DNA of 64,000 bases from Ruminococcus sp. AM22-13 (GCF_003471165.1 NZ_QRIL01000020.1:1-64000), one strand, 5' to 3'; positions 16,003 to 25,139 are shown, counted from the stretch's first letter. Numbers and translations are program-made. Notes: a model not told the origin generated them from the letters alone.

Positions 16003-17733
16003 TTATGAACGTCTGTAACGGTTGAAGCAGGCGTAGATTTCCTGAGAACGTGGGACGGCATAGCCACAGGAAATTTTATGATTGTCTGCGAAGAAAGCCA
16101 AACCGTTTTGAGTCAGATTTTTTTGCAGGAATTCTACGATTTCAGGAAGTGTTCTTTTTCCATCAATCAGGTGTTCTACTGCATATTTCAGAAGGAGGCT
16201 TAAAGCGGCAGTTTGTTCTGTATCGATCAGCTGCTCGATATAGCGAAGATCGATTTCCTGCCGGCCCAGAGAGAATCCGTCTGTTTTGGAGACTTTGGTT
16301 TTTAAACGTTCAGGTCTGTCATTATTGTGCTGGTGTCTGTTACGCTGCAAAGAACCAGAAGATTGCACTGCTTTCGTCATTATACGGTGACTTTCTGGAA
16401 TGCGAAATTCCGGGACCGGAACATTCGCCAGAGGATATTGGACGCATAATGATTTGACAGAAGCGGTAATGTCCTTGGGTATATAATTGTCCATCTGAAT
16501 GACTGTGTCTGCAATATGAAAGAATGCTCCGGAACTTCCAGCTACCAGTATGGTAGAAATACCTGCTTTTTCATAAAGGTCACGTGCACGCTCAAGGAAA
16601 GGCGTGATTGGCTCTTTATCCCGTTGAATGACTTGCTGCATAAAGGCGTCCCGTACCATAAAATTAGTGGCAGAAGTATCTTCATCAAGAAGGAAAAGCT
16701 GGCTTTTTGCTTCCATACTTTCTACGATTCCGGCCGCCTGGGAAGTACTTCCGCTGGCGTCCAGTGTGGAAAAACAATGGGTATCTTTTTTATTTGGAAG
16801 GTCATTGATGAAGAGAGAAATATCGACATCTTTGATAAAACGGCCTTCCTCAGAACGAAGCTTAACAGCTGTGTTATCTGTGATTACATATTCGCGTCCA
16901 TCTCCTGGGATATGATTATATACGCCAAGTTCAAGCGCATTCAGAAGAGTAGATTTGCCATGATAACCACCGCCTACGATCAAAGTGATTCCCTTTGGAA
17001 TTCCCATTCCTGTGATTGTTCCTTGGTGTGGAAGCTCCATGGAAATACGAAGACTTTCAGGAGAATTGAAAGGGATGGAATCCTTCATAGGGCGGGAAGA
17101 AATGCCGCTTTCTCTGGGAAGAATAGCACCATCAGCTACAAATGCGCAGAGATTTCGGCAGGACAGTTCATGACGGATGAATTCCTGATCTTCGGCAAGC
17201 TGCATATAATTTAACAGGTTCTGTGCATCAAGACTGCAATAGAAGAAAGACTTGCGAACACATACAGGCAGGAAATCAAAAAGAATTTTTTCCAGTTCTG
17301 TGGCGTTAATGGTACGTCCATTGGCAGGAAAGCCTACAAAGAAACGGACGGTTATGCCTTTTTCATTGATTTCACATGCTGTTCGGGAAAGAATTTCCTG
17401 ATCGCAGTGGCTTACTGTGATAAGACCGCTTTTACCGGAGCCTTTTGCACGGAAACTAAAGTGGCTGACCTGTTTTTCAAACTGGCGGGTGAGGTAGTCA
17501 CAAAGAGTTGTTCTGGAGAGAAAATTTTTATAATATTCTTTCGGAAAGCGGGCATCTGTGTGGGAAATCTGGACGCTTACGTGAGAAGGGGATGCAAAAG
17601 GATCACCCTGTACATGGTCGATGGAAAGAAGATAATTTCCGAAATGATAGACACCTTTCAGAGCTTTGTAGGCTGGATAACTTTTTCTGTTTATGGAATG
17701 AAGCTGCTGACGCAGCTCTTCTGAATTATTCAT
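16003..17733 (-). CDS. ABC-class P-loop ATPase (COG3044-type)
   Basis: The 576-residue soluble protein matches the predicted ATPases of the ABC class, which are stand-alone and have no membrane partner. An N-terminal domain (about 1-230) starts LRQQLHSINRKSYPAYKALKG. The Walker A loop is GGGYHGKST (near residue 255) and the Walker B-like segment LFLLDEDTSATNFMVRDAFM is near 355. A helical C-terminal domain follows. Homologues include plant/yeast MRB1-like proteins. The cellular role is not established; I make no functional claim beyond ATP binding. Length and motifs are intact. Confidence 0.85.
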   Translation of the reverse strand: MNNSEELRQQLHSINRKSYPAYKALKGVYHFGNYLLSIDHVQGDPFASPSHVSVQISHTDARFPKEYYKNFLSRTTLCDYLTRQFEKQVSHFSFRAKGSGKSGLITVSHCDQEILSRTACEINEKGITVRFFVGFPANGRTINATELEKILFDFLPVCVRKSFFYCSLDAQNLLNYMQLAEDQEFIRHELSCRNLCAFVADGAILPRESGISSRPMKDSIPFNSPESLRISMELPHQGTITGMGIPKGITLIVGGGYHGKSTLLNALELGVYNHIPGDGREYVITDNTAVKLRSEEGRFIKDVDISLFINDLPNKKDTHCFSTLDASGSTSQAAGIVESMEAKSQLFLLDEDTSATNFMVRDAFMQQVIQRDKEPITPFLERARDLYEKAGISTILVAGSSGAFFHIADTVIQMDNYIPKDITASVKSLCVQYPLANVPVPEFRIPESHRIMTKAVQSSGSLQRNRHQHNNDRPERLKTKVSKTDGFSLGRQEIDLRYIEQLIDTEQTAALSLLLKYAVEHLIDGKRTLPEIVEFLQKNLTQNGLAFFADNHKISCGYAVPRSQEIYACFNRYRRS

Positions 17734-18107
17734 GTGGAAACCTCCTGAATTAATTGATAGATTGTTATTTTTTACACGCTGTTATTCTGCGGAGTGTTTT
17801 GACATATATATGCCAAAATTCCAAGACATACAAGCCTCAATTCCATTGTTGCTGCAAGCGATCTGGAATTAGGGATACATTATTGAGAAACGAAGTGAAC
17901 AGCTATGTAGAATCTAAATATAACTATAATAGAAGCTAAGAAGATTGTCCAGACACAGGAAGTTAGGAATAAAAAACTTTTTGAGCTTAACATCATTGTA
18001 TGGAAAAATTAAGAAGGATGTTTTATAATAGAAAAAGCAATACTAGAGTCAGATAGTTGCCGAAAAAACAAACGGCGGCAACGTCAGATAGAAAGGCGGA
18101 ATCATAA
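17734..18107. other. 374-bp divergent intergenic region
   Basis: It separates the leftward ATPase and the rightward aminopeptidase. It carries a TATAAT near 18023 and a leader hairpin GTTGCCG/CGGCAAC (about 18056-18081) shortly before the aminopeptidase ribosome site. No gene or known riboswitch is recognised. Confidence 0.45.
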
Positions 18108-19499
18108 ATGGAACGTAGAAATGCATGGCTTTCTTATACAGAAGCAGAAGAAAAAGAATTAGAAAAGACTGCGAAAGCATATCGAAACTTTCTTAATGTA
18201 GGTAAGACAGAACGCGAATGCGTGACACAGATCGTGAAAGAAGCCCGCGAAGCAGGTTATGAATCTCTGGAAGAAAAGATTGCAAAGGGTGAGAAACTGA
18301 AAGCAGGAGATAAAATTTATACAGTAGGAATGAAGAAAATCGTTGCGCTTTTCCATATCGGTCAGGATGATATTGAAGAGGGAATGAACATTCTGGGTGC
18401 ACATATCGATTCTCCGCGTCTTGATGTAAAACAGAATCCTCTCTATGAAGATACAGACCTCGCATATCTGGATACTCATTACTATGGAGGTGTTAAGAAA
18501 TACCAGTGGGTAACACTTCCACTTGCAATCCATGGAGTAGTAGTAAAGAAAGACGGAAGTGTAGCAGAGGTAAATATTGGTGAAGATGAAGAAGATCCAA
18601 TCGTATATATTACAGACCTTCTGATCCATCTGGCAGGAAAGCAGATGCAGAAAAAAGCTGCCGAAGTAATTGAGGGAGAGAATCTTGATATTCTGATCGG
18701 AAGCAGACCATTAAAGGATCTTCCGGATGATAAGAAGAAAGAGGCAGTGAAACAGAATGTACTGAATATCCTCAAAGAGAAATATGCCATAGAAGAAGAG
18801 GATTTCCTTTCTGCTGAACTTGAAATCGTACCGGCAGGTAAGGCAAGAGAGTGTGGCCTTGACAGAAGTATGATCGCGGCTTACGGCCAGGACGACAGAG
18901 TCTGCGCGTATACTTCTCTGCTTGCAATGCTTGAAATGGAAGCACCGAAACGCACCTCATGCTGTCTGCTCGTAGACAAAGAAGAAATCGGAAGCGTAGG
19001 TGCAACAGGAATGCAGTCCCGTTTCTTTGAGAATGCAGTGGCAGAACTTCTGGATGCAATGGGCTGCTACAGTGAGCTGAAATTAAGAAGAGCGCTGAAG
19101 AATTCCAGCATGCTTTCCTCCGATGTAAGCGCGGGTTATGATCCTTCCTATGGAGAAGCATTTGAGAAAAAGAATGCCGCTTATATGGGAAGAGGTATCG
19201 TACTGAATAAATTTACCGGAGCAAGAGGTAAATCCGGATCCAATGATGCAAATGCAGAATATGTGGCCAGAGTAAGAAATATTTTTGATACCCATGAAAT
19301 CGCATTCCAGACTGCTGAGCTTGGTAAAGTAGATGTAGGTGGTGGCGGAACAATCGCATATATCGCAGCTTTATATGGAATGGAAGTAATCGACAGCGGT
19401 GTTGCGGTACTGAGTATGCATGCGCCTTGGGAAGTAACGAGCAAGGCAGATGTTTATGAAGCGAAGAAAGCGTATAAGGCATTTTTACTGGATGCATAA
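18108..19499 (+). CDS. M18-family aminopeptidase
   Basis: The 463-residue protein belongs to the M18 (aspartyl aminopeptidase/aminopeptidase I) zinc peptidases. It has the metal ligands in LGAHIDSPRLDVKQNP (about residue 100), the catalytic Glu pair in CLLVDKEEIGSVGATGM (about 290) and a late ligand in GVAVLSMHAPWEVTSKADVYE. These enzymes form large dodecamers in the cytosol and trim N-terminal residues from peptides. The ATG follows AGAAAGGCGG. It is monocistronic with a strong downstream terminator. Confidence 0.93.
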   Translation: MERRNAWLSYTEAEEKELEKTAKAYRNFLNVGKTERECVTQIVKEAREAGYESLEEKIAKGEKLKAGDKIYTVGMKKIVALFHIGQDDIEEGMNILGAHIDSPRLDVKQNPLYEDTDLAYLDTHYYGGVKKYQWVTLPLAIHGVVVKKDGSVAEVNIGEDEEDPIVYITDLLIHLAGKQMQKKAAEVIEGENLDILIGSRPLKDLPDDKKKEAVKQNVLNILKEKYAIEEEDFLSAELEIVPAGKARECGLDRSMIAAYGQDDRVCAYTSLLAMLEMEAPKRTSCCLLVDKEEIGSVGATGMQSRFFENAVAELLDAMGCYSELKLRRALKNSSMLSSDVSAGYDPSYGEAFEKKNAAYMGRGIVLNKFTGARGKSGSNDANAEYVARVRNIFDTHEIAFQTAELGKVDVGGGGTIAYIAALYGMEVIDSGVAVLSMHAPWEVTSKADVYEAKKAYKAFLLDA

Positions 19500-19560
19500 A
19501 AATATGAAGAAAATGCAGTTTTTGTTTCGTTTATAGTTAACAGAGACTTGCTGATTCCAC

Positions 19561-19606
19561 AGAAAAGGACAGAACTTTTTGGAAAATTAAGGATCTGTCC
19601 TTTTCT
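19561..19606 (+). terminator. Rho-independent terminator
   Basis: A 13-bp stem AGAAAAGGACAGA / TCTGTCCTTTTCT follows the aminopeptidase gene. Confidence 0.8.
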
Positions 19607-19607
19607 T

Positions 19608-19704
19608 TATAGCAATTTCAGAAAATACTGTAATTAATCCAGCCCATCAGAGAGTAAAACCCTGCTGGACTGTCTTACTTGCATTATTTTCTGGAATTGT
19701 TATA
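19608..19704. repeat. Inverted pair of 20-bp repeats before the efflux operon
   Basis: TATAGCAATTTCAGAAAATA (19608-19627) has an inverted near-copy at 19685-19704 (two mismatches) and an exact inverse copy at 20639-20658 before the adaptor gene. The spacing and placement before two genes of one operon suggest either regulator sites or a small palindromic element. Confidence 0.6.
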
Positions 19705-19812
19705 GGAAATTACTTTGTAATTTTTCCGGGATATAATAAGATCCGTCGGGATGAATGAGTTATGGCGGATAATATATTGTATATTGGAATTGCGGGATAA
19801 ATGGAGGAAAAA

Positions 19813-20544
19813 ATGGGAGAAGCGCTGATCAGAGTAAAAGATTTGTGTAAGATATATAATCCCGGTGAGAATGAAGTGCGGGCACTGGATCATATTAATC
19901 TGGAAATCGATAAAGGTGAATTTGTTGCGATCATCGGACAGTCGGGATCCGGGAAATCTACGTTTATGAATATGCTGGGGTGCCTGGACGTTCCTACTTC
20001 CGGTGAATATTTTCTGAATGGTACAGATGTATCTACGATGGAAGACAATGAACTTTCAGAAGTGAGAAATCGAGAGATTGGATTTATTTTTCAGGGATTT
20101 AATCTGATTTCCAATCTGACTGCCATAGAGAATGTAGAACTTCCCCTGGTATATAGGGGTGTAGACAGAAAAAACAGACATAAACTCGCCGTGGAATCCC
20201 TGACCATGGTCGGGCTTGAGAAACGAATGGATCACAAACCAAATGAAATGTCAGGCGGACAGCAGCAGAGGGTTGCCATTGCCAGGGCGATAGCAGCGCA
20301 GCCACCGGTAATCCTGGCGGATGAGCCGACTGGAAATCTGGATTCTGCGTCCAGTAAGGAGATTTTGCAGATTTTGAAAAATATGCATGAGCAGGGGAAA
20401 ACAGTCATACTGATCACTCATGATAACGGGATTGCTGCACAGGCGAGACGTGTGGTCAGGATTATAGATGGCAAGATCGAGTCAGATTTCGTTAATGAGA
20501 ATTATGGAAAAGAAGAATACGTGAAAAACCAGCTGGATGCCTGA
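19813..20544 (+). CDS. MacB-type ABC transporter ATP-binding protein
   Basis: The 243-residue nucleotide-binding domain has Walker [10 protein letters not shown], the LolD/MacB-like Q-loop region [11 protein letters not shown], signature [14 protein letters not shown] and Walker [14 protein letters not shown]. It energises the permease encoded at 22507. The frame allows an ATG at 19801, but GGAGG lies six bases before the ATG at 19813. It is first in a three-gene operon with an adaptor and a permease, the layout of MacAB-like peptide/drug efflux or lipoprotein-handling systems. Confidence 0.93.
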   Translation: MGEALIRVKDLCKIYNPGENEVRALDHINLEIDKGEFVAIIGQSGSGKSTFMNMLGCLDVPTSGEYFLNGTDVSTMEDNELSEVRNREIGFIFQGFNLISNLTAIENVELPLVYRGVDRKNRHKLAVESLTMVGLEKRMDHKPNEMSGGQQQRVAIARAIAAQPPVILADEPTGNLDSASSKEILQILKNMHEQGKTVILITHDNGIAAQARRVVRIIDGKIESDFVNENYGKEEYVKNQLDA

Positions 20545-20638
20545 ATGATGTTTTGTAAATAGCAGATGTATTAAGCTGCATACGGAAAGCTATATTATTG
20601 GAGTGAGATAAATAACAGAATGATTGCATTAACTGCAT

Positions 20639-20658
20639 TATTTTCTGAAATTGCTATA
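20639..20658 (+). repeat. Third copy of the 20-bp efflux-operon repeat
   Basis: TATTTTCTGAAATTGCTATA, the exact reverse complement of 19608-19627, located 27 bases before the adaptor start. It shares an extended match (TGCATTATTTTCTG) with the copy at 19685. Confidence 0.65.
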
Positions 20659-20684
20659 GATGCGAGGAGGAATCAGGTAAAATT

Positions 20685-22514
20685 ATGAAAAAAAAGAAGA
20701 GTAAAAAGAAAATTATCATAGGTGCAGCTGCTGTTTTAGTTGTTGCAGGTGGTGTTACGGTAGCAGGACAGAGAAATTCAAAGGACACGCAGATTCCGCA
20801 GGTGCCGGTAGTAACAGCTGAGATGGGAGAAGTTGAAGAAATCGTAGATGCTACAGGAACAGTAGGAAGTGAAGAGGAAAAGACATATTATTCTCCGGTA
20901 AACGCAGAGTTAAAAACAGTTTCTTTTTCCCAGGGAGATGTGATAAAAAAAGGAACGAAGCTGATTGAATTTAACACAGAGGATCTGGAGAAAGATAATC
21001 AGAAAGCTGAACTGAATTTAAAATCAACGAAATATGATACGAAAGACACTCGGAATAAATCTGATAAAGCAGAGAAGAAGCAGAAAGATGCGAAAAAGAA
21101 TGTTCAGGAACTTGAGAAGAAGATAAAGGATAAGAAAGCTTATGTGGCGTCTTTGAAGTCTCAGATTTCGGTGGCAACAGCTGCGGCTCAGCGGGAAGCA
21201 GCAGCTCAGGCGTCCGCACAGGCAGCAGCCCAGGCCCAGGCACAGCAGCAGGAAGCGCAGGCAAAAGCTCAGGCCGAGGCGAAGAAACAGCAGGAAATTC
21301 AGCGCAAATATCAGGCGGCGCTTAATACATATAAGACAGAAACCCTGCCACAATACCAGCAGAAACTTTCCGAGCTGAATTCGCAGTATAACCAGGCACA
21401 GAGTACCTATAATCAGGCAGACACTGCATATCAGATGGCATTTGCCACATGGCAGGCAGATCCTTCTGATGAAAATATACAGGCCCTGAATGCTGCAGAA
21501 ACTTCCAGAACTCAGGCACAGATTGCAATGCAGCAGGCAAAACAGGCATATGAGGATTATAAACAGCAGACACCTCAGATGCCGGACCTGGCTGATTTTA
21601 CTCAAAATAGTTCCGGATCTTTAGAAGAGTTTACAGATGGTACAGAAGATGATACATCAGAGGAAGATACAGCGTCGGGAGATTATGCCTATAGTGGAAG
21701 TGACAGCAGCGCAGTAACTGCCGATACTTCTGCGTTGGAGAGTGCATTGGAATCAGCCAGCGATGAACTCGCCGAGCTTCAGTCGGATCTGGCTTCTGAG
21801 AAAGCAATCGCAGAAGCAGATTCCACGAGTCTGACAAAAGAGGAAAAAGAGAAGTTAAAAGTAACCGATAACCTTTCTGAATTGGATGCAAAATCAGCTA
21901 AAGAGCTGGTGGAGGAAGGAAAGAAAGGAATCACAGCGGAATTTAACGGAATCGTTTCCAAGGCAGATATCAAACAGGGAGCGGCAGTTACCCAGGGAAT
22001 GGAGCTTTTTACCATTCAGAATACAGATAAAGCGAGTGTGGATGTGACTCTTTCCAAATATGATTATGATACGGTAAAAGAGGGACAGTCTGCAGAAATC
22101 ACACTTGGTGATAATACTTATCAGGGTACGGTGACTAAGATGAGTCATATTGCAGTGCAGAATGAGAAAGGCACACCTGTTATTTCTGCGACGATAAGCA
22201 TCAATGATCCGGATGATGATATTTTTCTGGGAGTAGATGCAAAGGTCAAGATTCATGCAGCATCTGCAAAGAACGTTGTAACTCTTCCGGTGGAGGTGGT
22301 GAATATCGGAAAAGATGGATCTTTCTGTTATGTGATAGAGGATGGTCTGGTGACGAAAAGAGATATCACAACAGGAATCAGCTCAGAGGACTATGTGGAA
22401 GTTATAGACGGAATCAAGGAAGGCGAAGAGGTAATTTCTGATCTGGGAGATTATACAGAAGGAATGGAAGTACAGGCAGTTTCTGAACAGACGGGAGAGG
22501 ATGCCGATGAGTAA
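20685..22514 (+). CDS. MacA/HlyD-type efflux adaptor with long coiled-coil hairpin
   Basis: The 609-residue membrane-fusion protein has a lysine-rich start and a single N-terminal membrane anchor (IIIGAAAVLVVAGGVTVAG). A split lipoyl/barrel-sandwich domain follows (about 45-105 and 400-445), interrupted by a roughly 290-residue Ala/Gln/Lys-rich coiled-coil hairpin with an acidic Ser/Asp-rich segment near 310-340. A beta-barrel ends in VTKRDITTGISSEDYVEVIDGI. It links the ABC permease to the exterior. In a Gram-positive cell the long hairpin probably spans the wall. The permease gene overlaps its stop by eight bases. Confidence 0.88.
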   Translation: MKKKKSKKKIIIGAAAVLVVAGGVTVAGQRNSKDTQIPQVPVVTAEMGEVEEIVDATGTVGSEEEKTYYSPVNAELKTVSFSQGDVIKKGTKLIEFNTEDLEKDNQKAELNLKSTKYDTKDTRNKSDKAEKKQKDAKKNVQELEKKIKDKKAYVASLKSQISVATAAAQREAAAQASAQAAAQAQAQQQEAQAKAQAEAKKQQEIQRKYQAALNTYKTETLPQYQQKLSELNSQYNQAQSTYNQADTAYQMAFATWQADPSDENIQALNAAETSRTQAQIAMQQAKQAYEDYKQQTPQMPDLADFTQNSSGSLEEFTDGTEDDTSEEDTASGDYAYSGSDSSAVTADTSALESALESASDELAELQSDLASEKAIAEADSTSLTKEEKEKLKVTDNLSELDAKSAKELVEEGKKGITAEFNGIVSKADIKQGAAVTQGMELFTIQNTDKASVDVTLSKYDYDTVKEGQSAEITLGDNTYQGTVTKMSHIAVQNEKGTPVISATISINDPDDDIFLGVDAKVKIHAASAKNVVTLPVEVVNIGKDGSFCYVIEDGLVTKRDITTGISSEDYVEVIDGIKEGEEVISDLGDYTEGMEVQAVSEQTGEDADE

Positions 22515-23739
22515 TCTGTATGAATATATCAAAATGGCAGTCCATAATATTATGGCAAATAAAGGCCGTTCTTTTCTGACTATGCTTGGTATTATCATTG
22601 GTATTGCATCCGTAATCGCAATCGTGTCTATCGGTGAGGGAACTAAGAACCAGATGAACAGTGAGATTGATGACATCGGTGGCGGACAGATTGCCATAAG
22701 TGTCAGCAGTGACGCCCAGACAGCGGAAGAGTGGATTACTGCTGATGATGTGGAGGCGATCAGAGAGCTGGACGAAGTGGAAGGTGTAAATGTTTCTGAT
22801 TCTTTTGACGGAGAAACGACTACCGGTAAGGGAAACTTCACACTTATGGTGACCGGAGAAGGACCTGATGCGAAGTTGTTAAATAATGCAACAATGAAGC
22901 ATGGAGTCTATTTTGGGGAAAATGAGGTCCAGGAAGGGAAAAATGTCTGTGTTATTTCTGATTCAGATGCGAAAAGACTCTTTGGTACAGATGATGTTGT
23001 GGGAATGAGCATAGATGTTAACTGCTATGGTCTGACTAAGAGCTTACGTATCTGCGGTGTGACAACGCAGAAGGAGAATGGAACTTTTGTAAGCTATACA
23101 TATGAAGGAATGCCGGTTACGGTTAATGTTCCATATACGACAATGAATGAGTTTACCGGTGTATCGGATTATTTTTACTCTGCGACAATACAGGCAGATA
23201 AGAGTCTGGACAGTCAGAAAGTTGCGGATAAGGTAGTGAGTCTGCTTGAAAAAAGACACCAGTGTGCTGGTGAGGATTATTTTCAGGTGCAGAGTTTCCA
23301 GGATATTATGAGTTCCATGAATCAGATGCTGGATATGGTAACTGCATTTATCTCCTTTGTCGCAGGAATTTCACTGCTGGTTGGAGGAATCGGCGTTATG
23401 AATATCATGCTGGTTTCTGTAACAGAACGTACCAGGGAAATTGGTATCCGTAAATCATTGGGAGCGAAGACTTCTTCTATTATGATGCAGTTTCTGGCGG
23501 AGGCAGCGATTCTGACCGTAATTGGTGGTCTGATAGGCATTGTACTGGGTGTGATCGGAGGATATGCGATCTGCTCAATCATAAGCAGTAGTATGGAGAT
23601 GACGATCACCCCTGGAATCAGCCTGAAGACGATTCTGGCGGCAACACTATTTTCTTGTGCGGTGGGTGTTTTCTTTGGAATCTATCCTGCCAAAAAAGCC
23701 GCAAAACTCAGCCCGATTGAGGCACTTAGACGTAATTAA
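22507..23739 (+). CDS. MacB/FtsX-type ABC permease
   Basis: The 410-residue permease has one N-terminal helix (SFLTMLGIIIGIASVIAIVSIG), a MacB-PCD extracytoplasmic domain (about 45-270) and three C-terminal helices containing LLVGGIGVMNIMLVSVTERTREIGIRKSLGA, the FtsX-domain signature. It should dimerise and work mechanically with the ATPase and adaptor to export substrates. GAGAGG lies six bases before the chosen ATG, and an alternative ATG at 22501 is possible. Substrate unknown; peptides or antibiotics are usual for the family. Confidence 0.92.
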   Translation: MSNLYEYIKMAVHNIMANKGRSFLTMLGIIIGIASVIAIVSIGEGTKNQMNSEIDDIGGGQIAISVSSDAQTAEEWITADDVEAIRELDEVEGVNVSDSFDGETTTGKGNFTLMVTGEGPDAKLLNNATMKHGVYFGENEVQEGKNVCVISDSDAKRLFGTDDVVGMSIDVNCYGLTKSLRICGVTTQKENGTFVSYTYEGMPVTVNVPYTTMNEFTGVSDYFYSATIQADKSLDSQKVADKVVSLLEKRHQCAGEDYFQVQSFQDIMSSMNQMLDMVTAFISFVAGISLLVGGIGVMNIMLVSVTERTREIGIRKSLGAKTSSIMMQFLAEAAILTVIGGLIGIVLGVIGGYAICSIISSSMEMTITPGISLKTILAATLFSCAVGVFFGIYPAKKAAKLSPIEALRRN

Positions 23740-23802
23740 GTTGTTGCAATTGCCATAATTGTACTGTTCAAAAGAAAAAAATAAAAAAATTCAAAAAAAG
23801 TG

Positions 23803-23831
23803 TTGACAAATCATTCAGTATAGAGTAGAAT
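23803..23831 (+). promoter_or_regulatory. Promoter of tRNA-Arg
   Basis: TTGACA (23803-23808), 17-bp spacer, TAGAAT (23826-23831), about 44 bases upstream of the mature tRNA. Confidence 0.8.
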
Positions 23832-23874
23832 ACTCATTGTTGTGAGGGACACGAGATAAGAACTTCACAAGGAT

Positions 23875-23948
23875 GTGCGTTTAGCTCAGCTGGATAGAGC
23901 GTTTGGCTACGGACCAAAAGGTCGGGGGTTCGAATCCTCTAACGCACG
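23875..23948 (+). tRNA. tRNA-Arg (anticodon ACG)
   Basis: A 74-nt cloverleaf: acceptor GTGCGTT/AACGCAC, D-arm AGCTC/GAGC with GGAT loop, anticodon stem TTTGG/CCAAA around CTACGGA (anticodon ACG) and a T-arm with GTTCGAATC. The CCA end is not encoded. Reads CGN arginine codons once A34 is converted to inosine. A terminator follows at once. Confidence 0.96.
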
Positions 23949-23950
23949 CT

Positions 23951-23987
23951 AAACCTCTGGAGATTAAGATTTCCAGAGGTTTTTTTC
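23951..23987 (+). terminator. Terminator of tRNA-Arg
   Basis: AAACCTCTGGA pairs with TCCAGAGGTTT and runs into a seven-base T-tract. Confidence 0.9.
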
Positions 23988-24177
23988 TTGGCAAGTTATT
24001 GACTCTTTGGCTGTTTTCGATGGTATATTTATTTCCCAATTTAATTAAACTTCATGGAAATTGTGTTGACATCAGTGTATAGTCAGAGTAAAATTAAAGA
24101 AAAGAAAAAAAGATACTTAAACAATAAGTATTTTTGTATATATTTTTGGGAATTGTATTGATTTTTGCGATACAGCA

Positions 24178-24183
24178 TATAAT
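24178..24183 (+). promoter_or_regulatory. Extended -10 of the ToxI RNA promoter
   Basis: A perfect TATAAT lies about seven bases before the expected RNA start. A -35 is poor (TTGTAT at a 19-bp spacing). It precedes the repeat array directly. Confidence 0.5.
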
Positions 24184-24207
24184 GTAGATAAACAAGGAAA
24201 CTTGTTT

Positions 24208-24300
24208 TGAGAGAGGTCCTGCTTTAGTGGACGATTCAAAATGAGAGAGGTCCTGCTTTAGTGGACGATTCAAAATGAGAGAGGTCCTGCTTTAGTGGAC
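24208..24300 (+). repeat. ToxI tandem repeats, 34 nt x 2.7
   Basis: Two identical complete units (24208-24241, 24242-24275) and a partial third (24276-24300) begin TGAGAGAGGTCCTGC. Each contains GTCC...GGAC around TGCTTTAGT and an A-rich tail, as expected for a pseudoknot-forming antitoxin unit. Confidence 0.92.
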
Positions 24301-24302
24301 AG

Positions 24303-24334
24303 AAAGCTGTTTGTTTAATGCAAACAGCTTTTTT
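24303..24334 (+). terminator. Terminator between ToxI repeats and toxN
   Basis: AAAGCTGTTTG (24303-24313) and CAAACAGCTTT (24321-24331), with a T-run. In type III loci a leaky terminator at this spot lets a fraction of transcripts continue into the toxin gene. Confidence 0.88.
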
Positions 24335-24346
24335 CAAAGGAGAAAT

Positions 24347-24865
24347 ATGGAAAATGAAAGCCCAATTCTTTATTATGTAGACAAGGAATATTTAAAATAT
24401 CTACATAAGGAAGATTATAGAGTAAGTGTTAAATTTAATAATAGACCATTTGCAGGAATTGTTACATTAGTAGGAGACAGGAAATATATTATTCCGCTTA
24501 CATCTCAGACAACAGAAGAAAGAAAAAATGCAGGAAAAAATAAAAGAAGTTCCCTTATAACTACATTTGTGACAGAAACTTCCGGAAAAGAGATTTCAAA
24601 TCTTTTATACAATAATATGATTCCAGTTAATGAACAGATTATTACGGCATTAGAAATTGATCCGGAAACGGACACATATGAATCTAATGAGATACGATAT
24701 TTAAGAAAAAACTGGGAAACTATTAAGAAAAAAGCGGAAAAGATTTTTAATCAGAGGTATGATATAGAATCACATAATTTTAATTTTTTGAAAAAAACAT
24801 GTTGCGATTTTAAAAAATTGGAAAAAGCATTGGATCAATTTGAAATCAGACAGGAAGAAAAATAG
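24347..24865 (+). CDS. toxN: ToxN/AbiQ-family type III toxin endoribonuclease
   Basis: The 172-residue protein shows the ToxN/AbiQ features. It has an N-terminal ILYYVDKEYLKYLHKED, the strand pair RPFAGIVTLVGDRKYIIPLTS, and the K/N-rich loop after it. A long C-terminal helical region (WETIKKKAEKIFNQRYD) follows. These kinase-fold-unrelated, MazF-like barrel nucleases cut A-rich mRNA and are held by ToxI RNA. Known members stop phages by abortive infection. AAAGGAG precedes the ATG at 24347, and a longer frame begins inside the terminator and is rejected. Intact length suggests an active system. Confidence 0.9.
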   Translation: MENESPILYYVDKEYLKYLHKEDYRVSVKFNNRPFAGIVTLVGDRKYIIPLTSQTTEERKNAGKNKRSSLITTFVTETSGKEISNLLYNNMIPVNEQIITALEIDPETDTYESNEIRYLRKNWETIKKKAEKIFNQRYDIESHNFNFLKKTCCDFKKLEKALDQFEIRQEEK

Positions 24866-24886
24866 AAAAGAGTTGACTTTAAAGAT

Positions 24887-24938
24887 AGAGGGTGTCGCTT
24901 CATCAGTTGTGTTTGATGATTTTGCGGCACCCTCTTTT
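24887..24938. terminator. Terminator of the ToxIN locus
   Basis: AGAGGGTGTCGC pairs with GCGGCACCCTCT, with an inner CATCA/TGATG pair and a T-run, just past the toxN stop. Confidence 0.8.
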
Positions 24939-25094
24939 AGTGAAACTATCTTGCCATACTTTCTGCGCAGACGCAATTTATGGATTGCAAAAAATGCAAT
25001 TTTCACAAACTCATAACGAGAAATCTTCCCCAAATATGATATACTGTGTGTGATAAAAAATGACATACAAGATTCAACTTATTGAAAACTGTGA

Positions 25095-25139
25095 GATTTT
25101 GACTTGTATGTTCCCAAATAGCAGACTGCTGAATAGTTA
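25095..25139 (+). repeat. 45-bp dispersed repeat, copy 2
   Basis: Same element as 14667-14711 (39 of 45 identical). It precedes the broken GGDEF gene. A further similar segment upstream (AAGATTCAACTT near 25070) resembles the 25-base repeat at 14144 and 54606. Confidence 0.7.

Larger units (their letters stand above)
24190..24334 (+). ncRNA. toxI: ToxI-type antitoxin RNA precursor
   Basis: The transcript starts with a small hairpin (ACAAG/CTTGT), contains about 2.7 tandem copies of a 34-nt repeat, and ends at an intrinsic terminator 12 bases before the ToxN-like start codon. In type III systems each repeat is cut out by the toxin and folds as a pseudoknot that inhibits it. The leaky terminator sets the RNA-to-toxin ratio. 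Repeat length and number (compare lactococcal antiQ with about 2.8 repeats of 35 nt) and gene order all fit. Confidence 0.88.

Noticed and set aside
16516..17214. 232-codon rightward frame opposite the ABC-class ATPase
   Set aside because: Cys/Phe/Ser-rich antisense translation; the leftward ATPase has intact Walker motifs.
24208..24300. CRISPR array
   Set aside because: The repeats are directly adjacent without spacers, end in a terminator and precede a ToxN-like gene, so they are a type III antitoxin RNA.
23875..24346. tRNA-Arg as attachment site of a mobile element carrying ToxIN
   Set aside because: No second copy of the tRNA 3' end and no integrase in the region; proximity alone is not enough.
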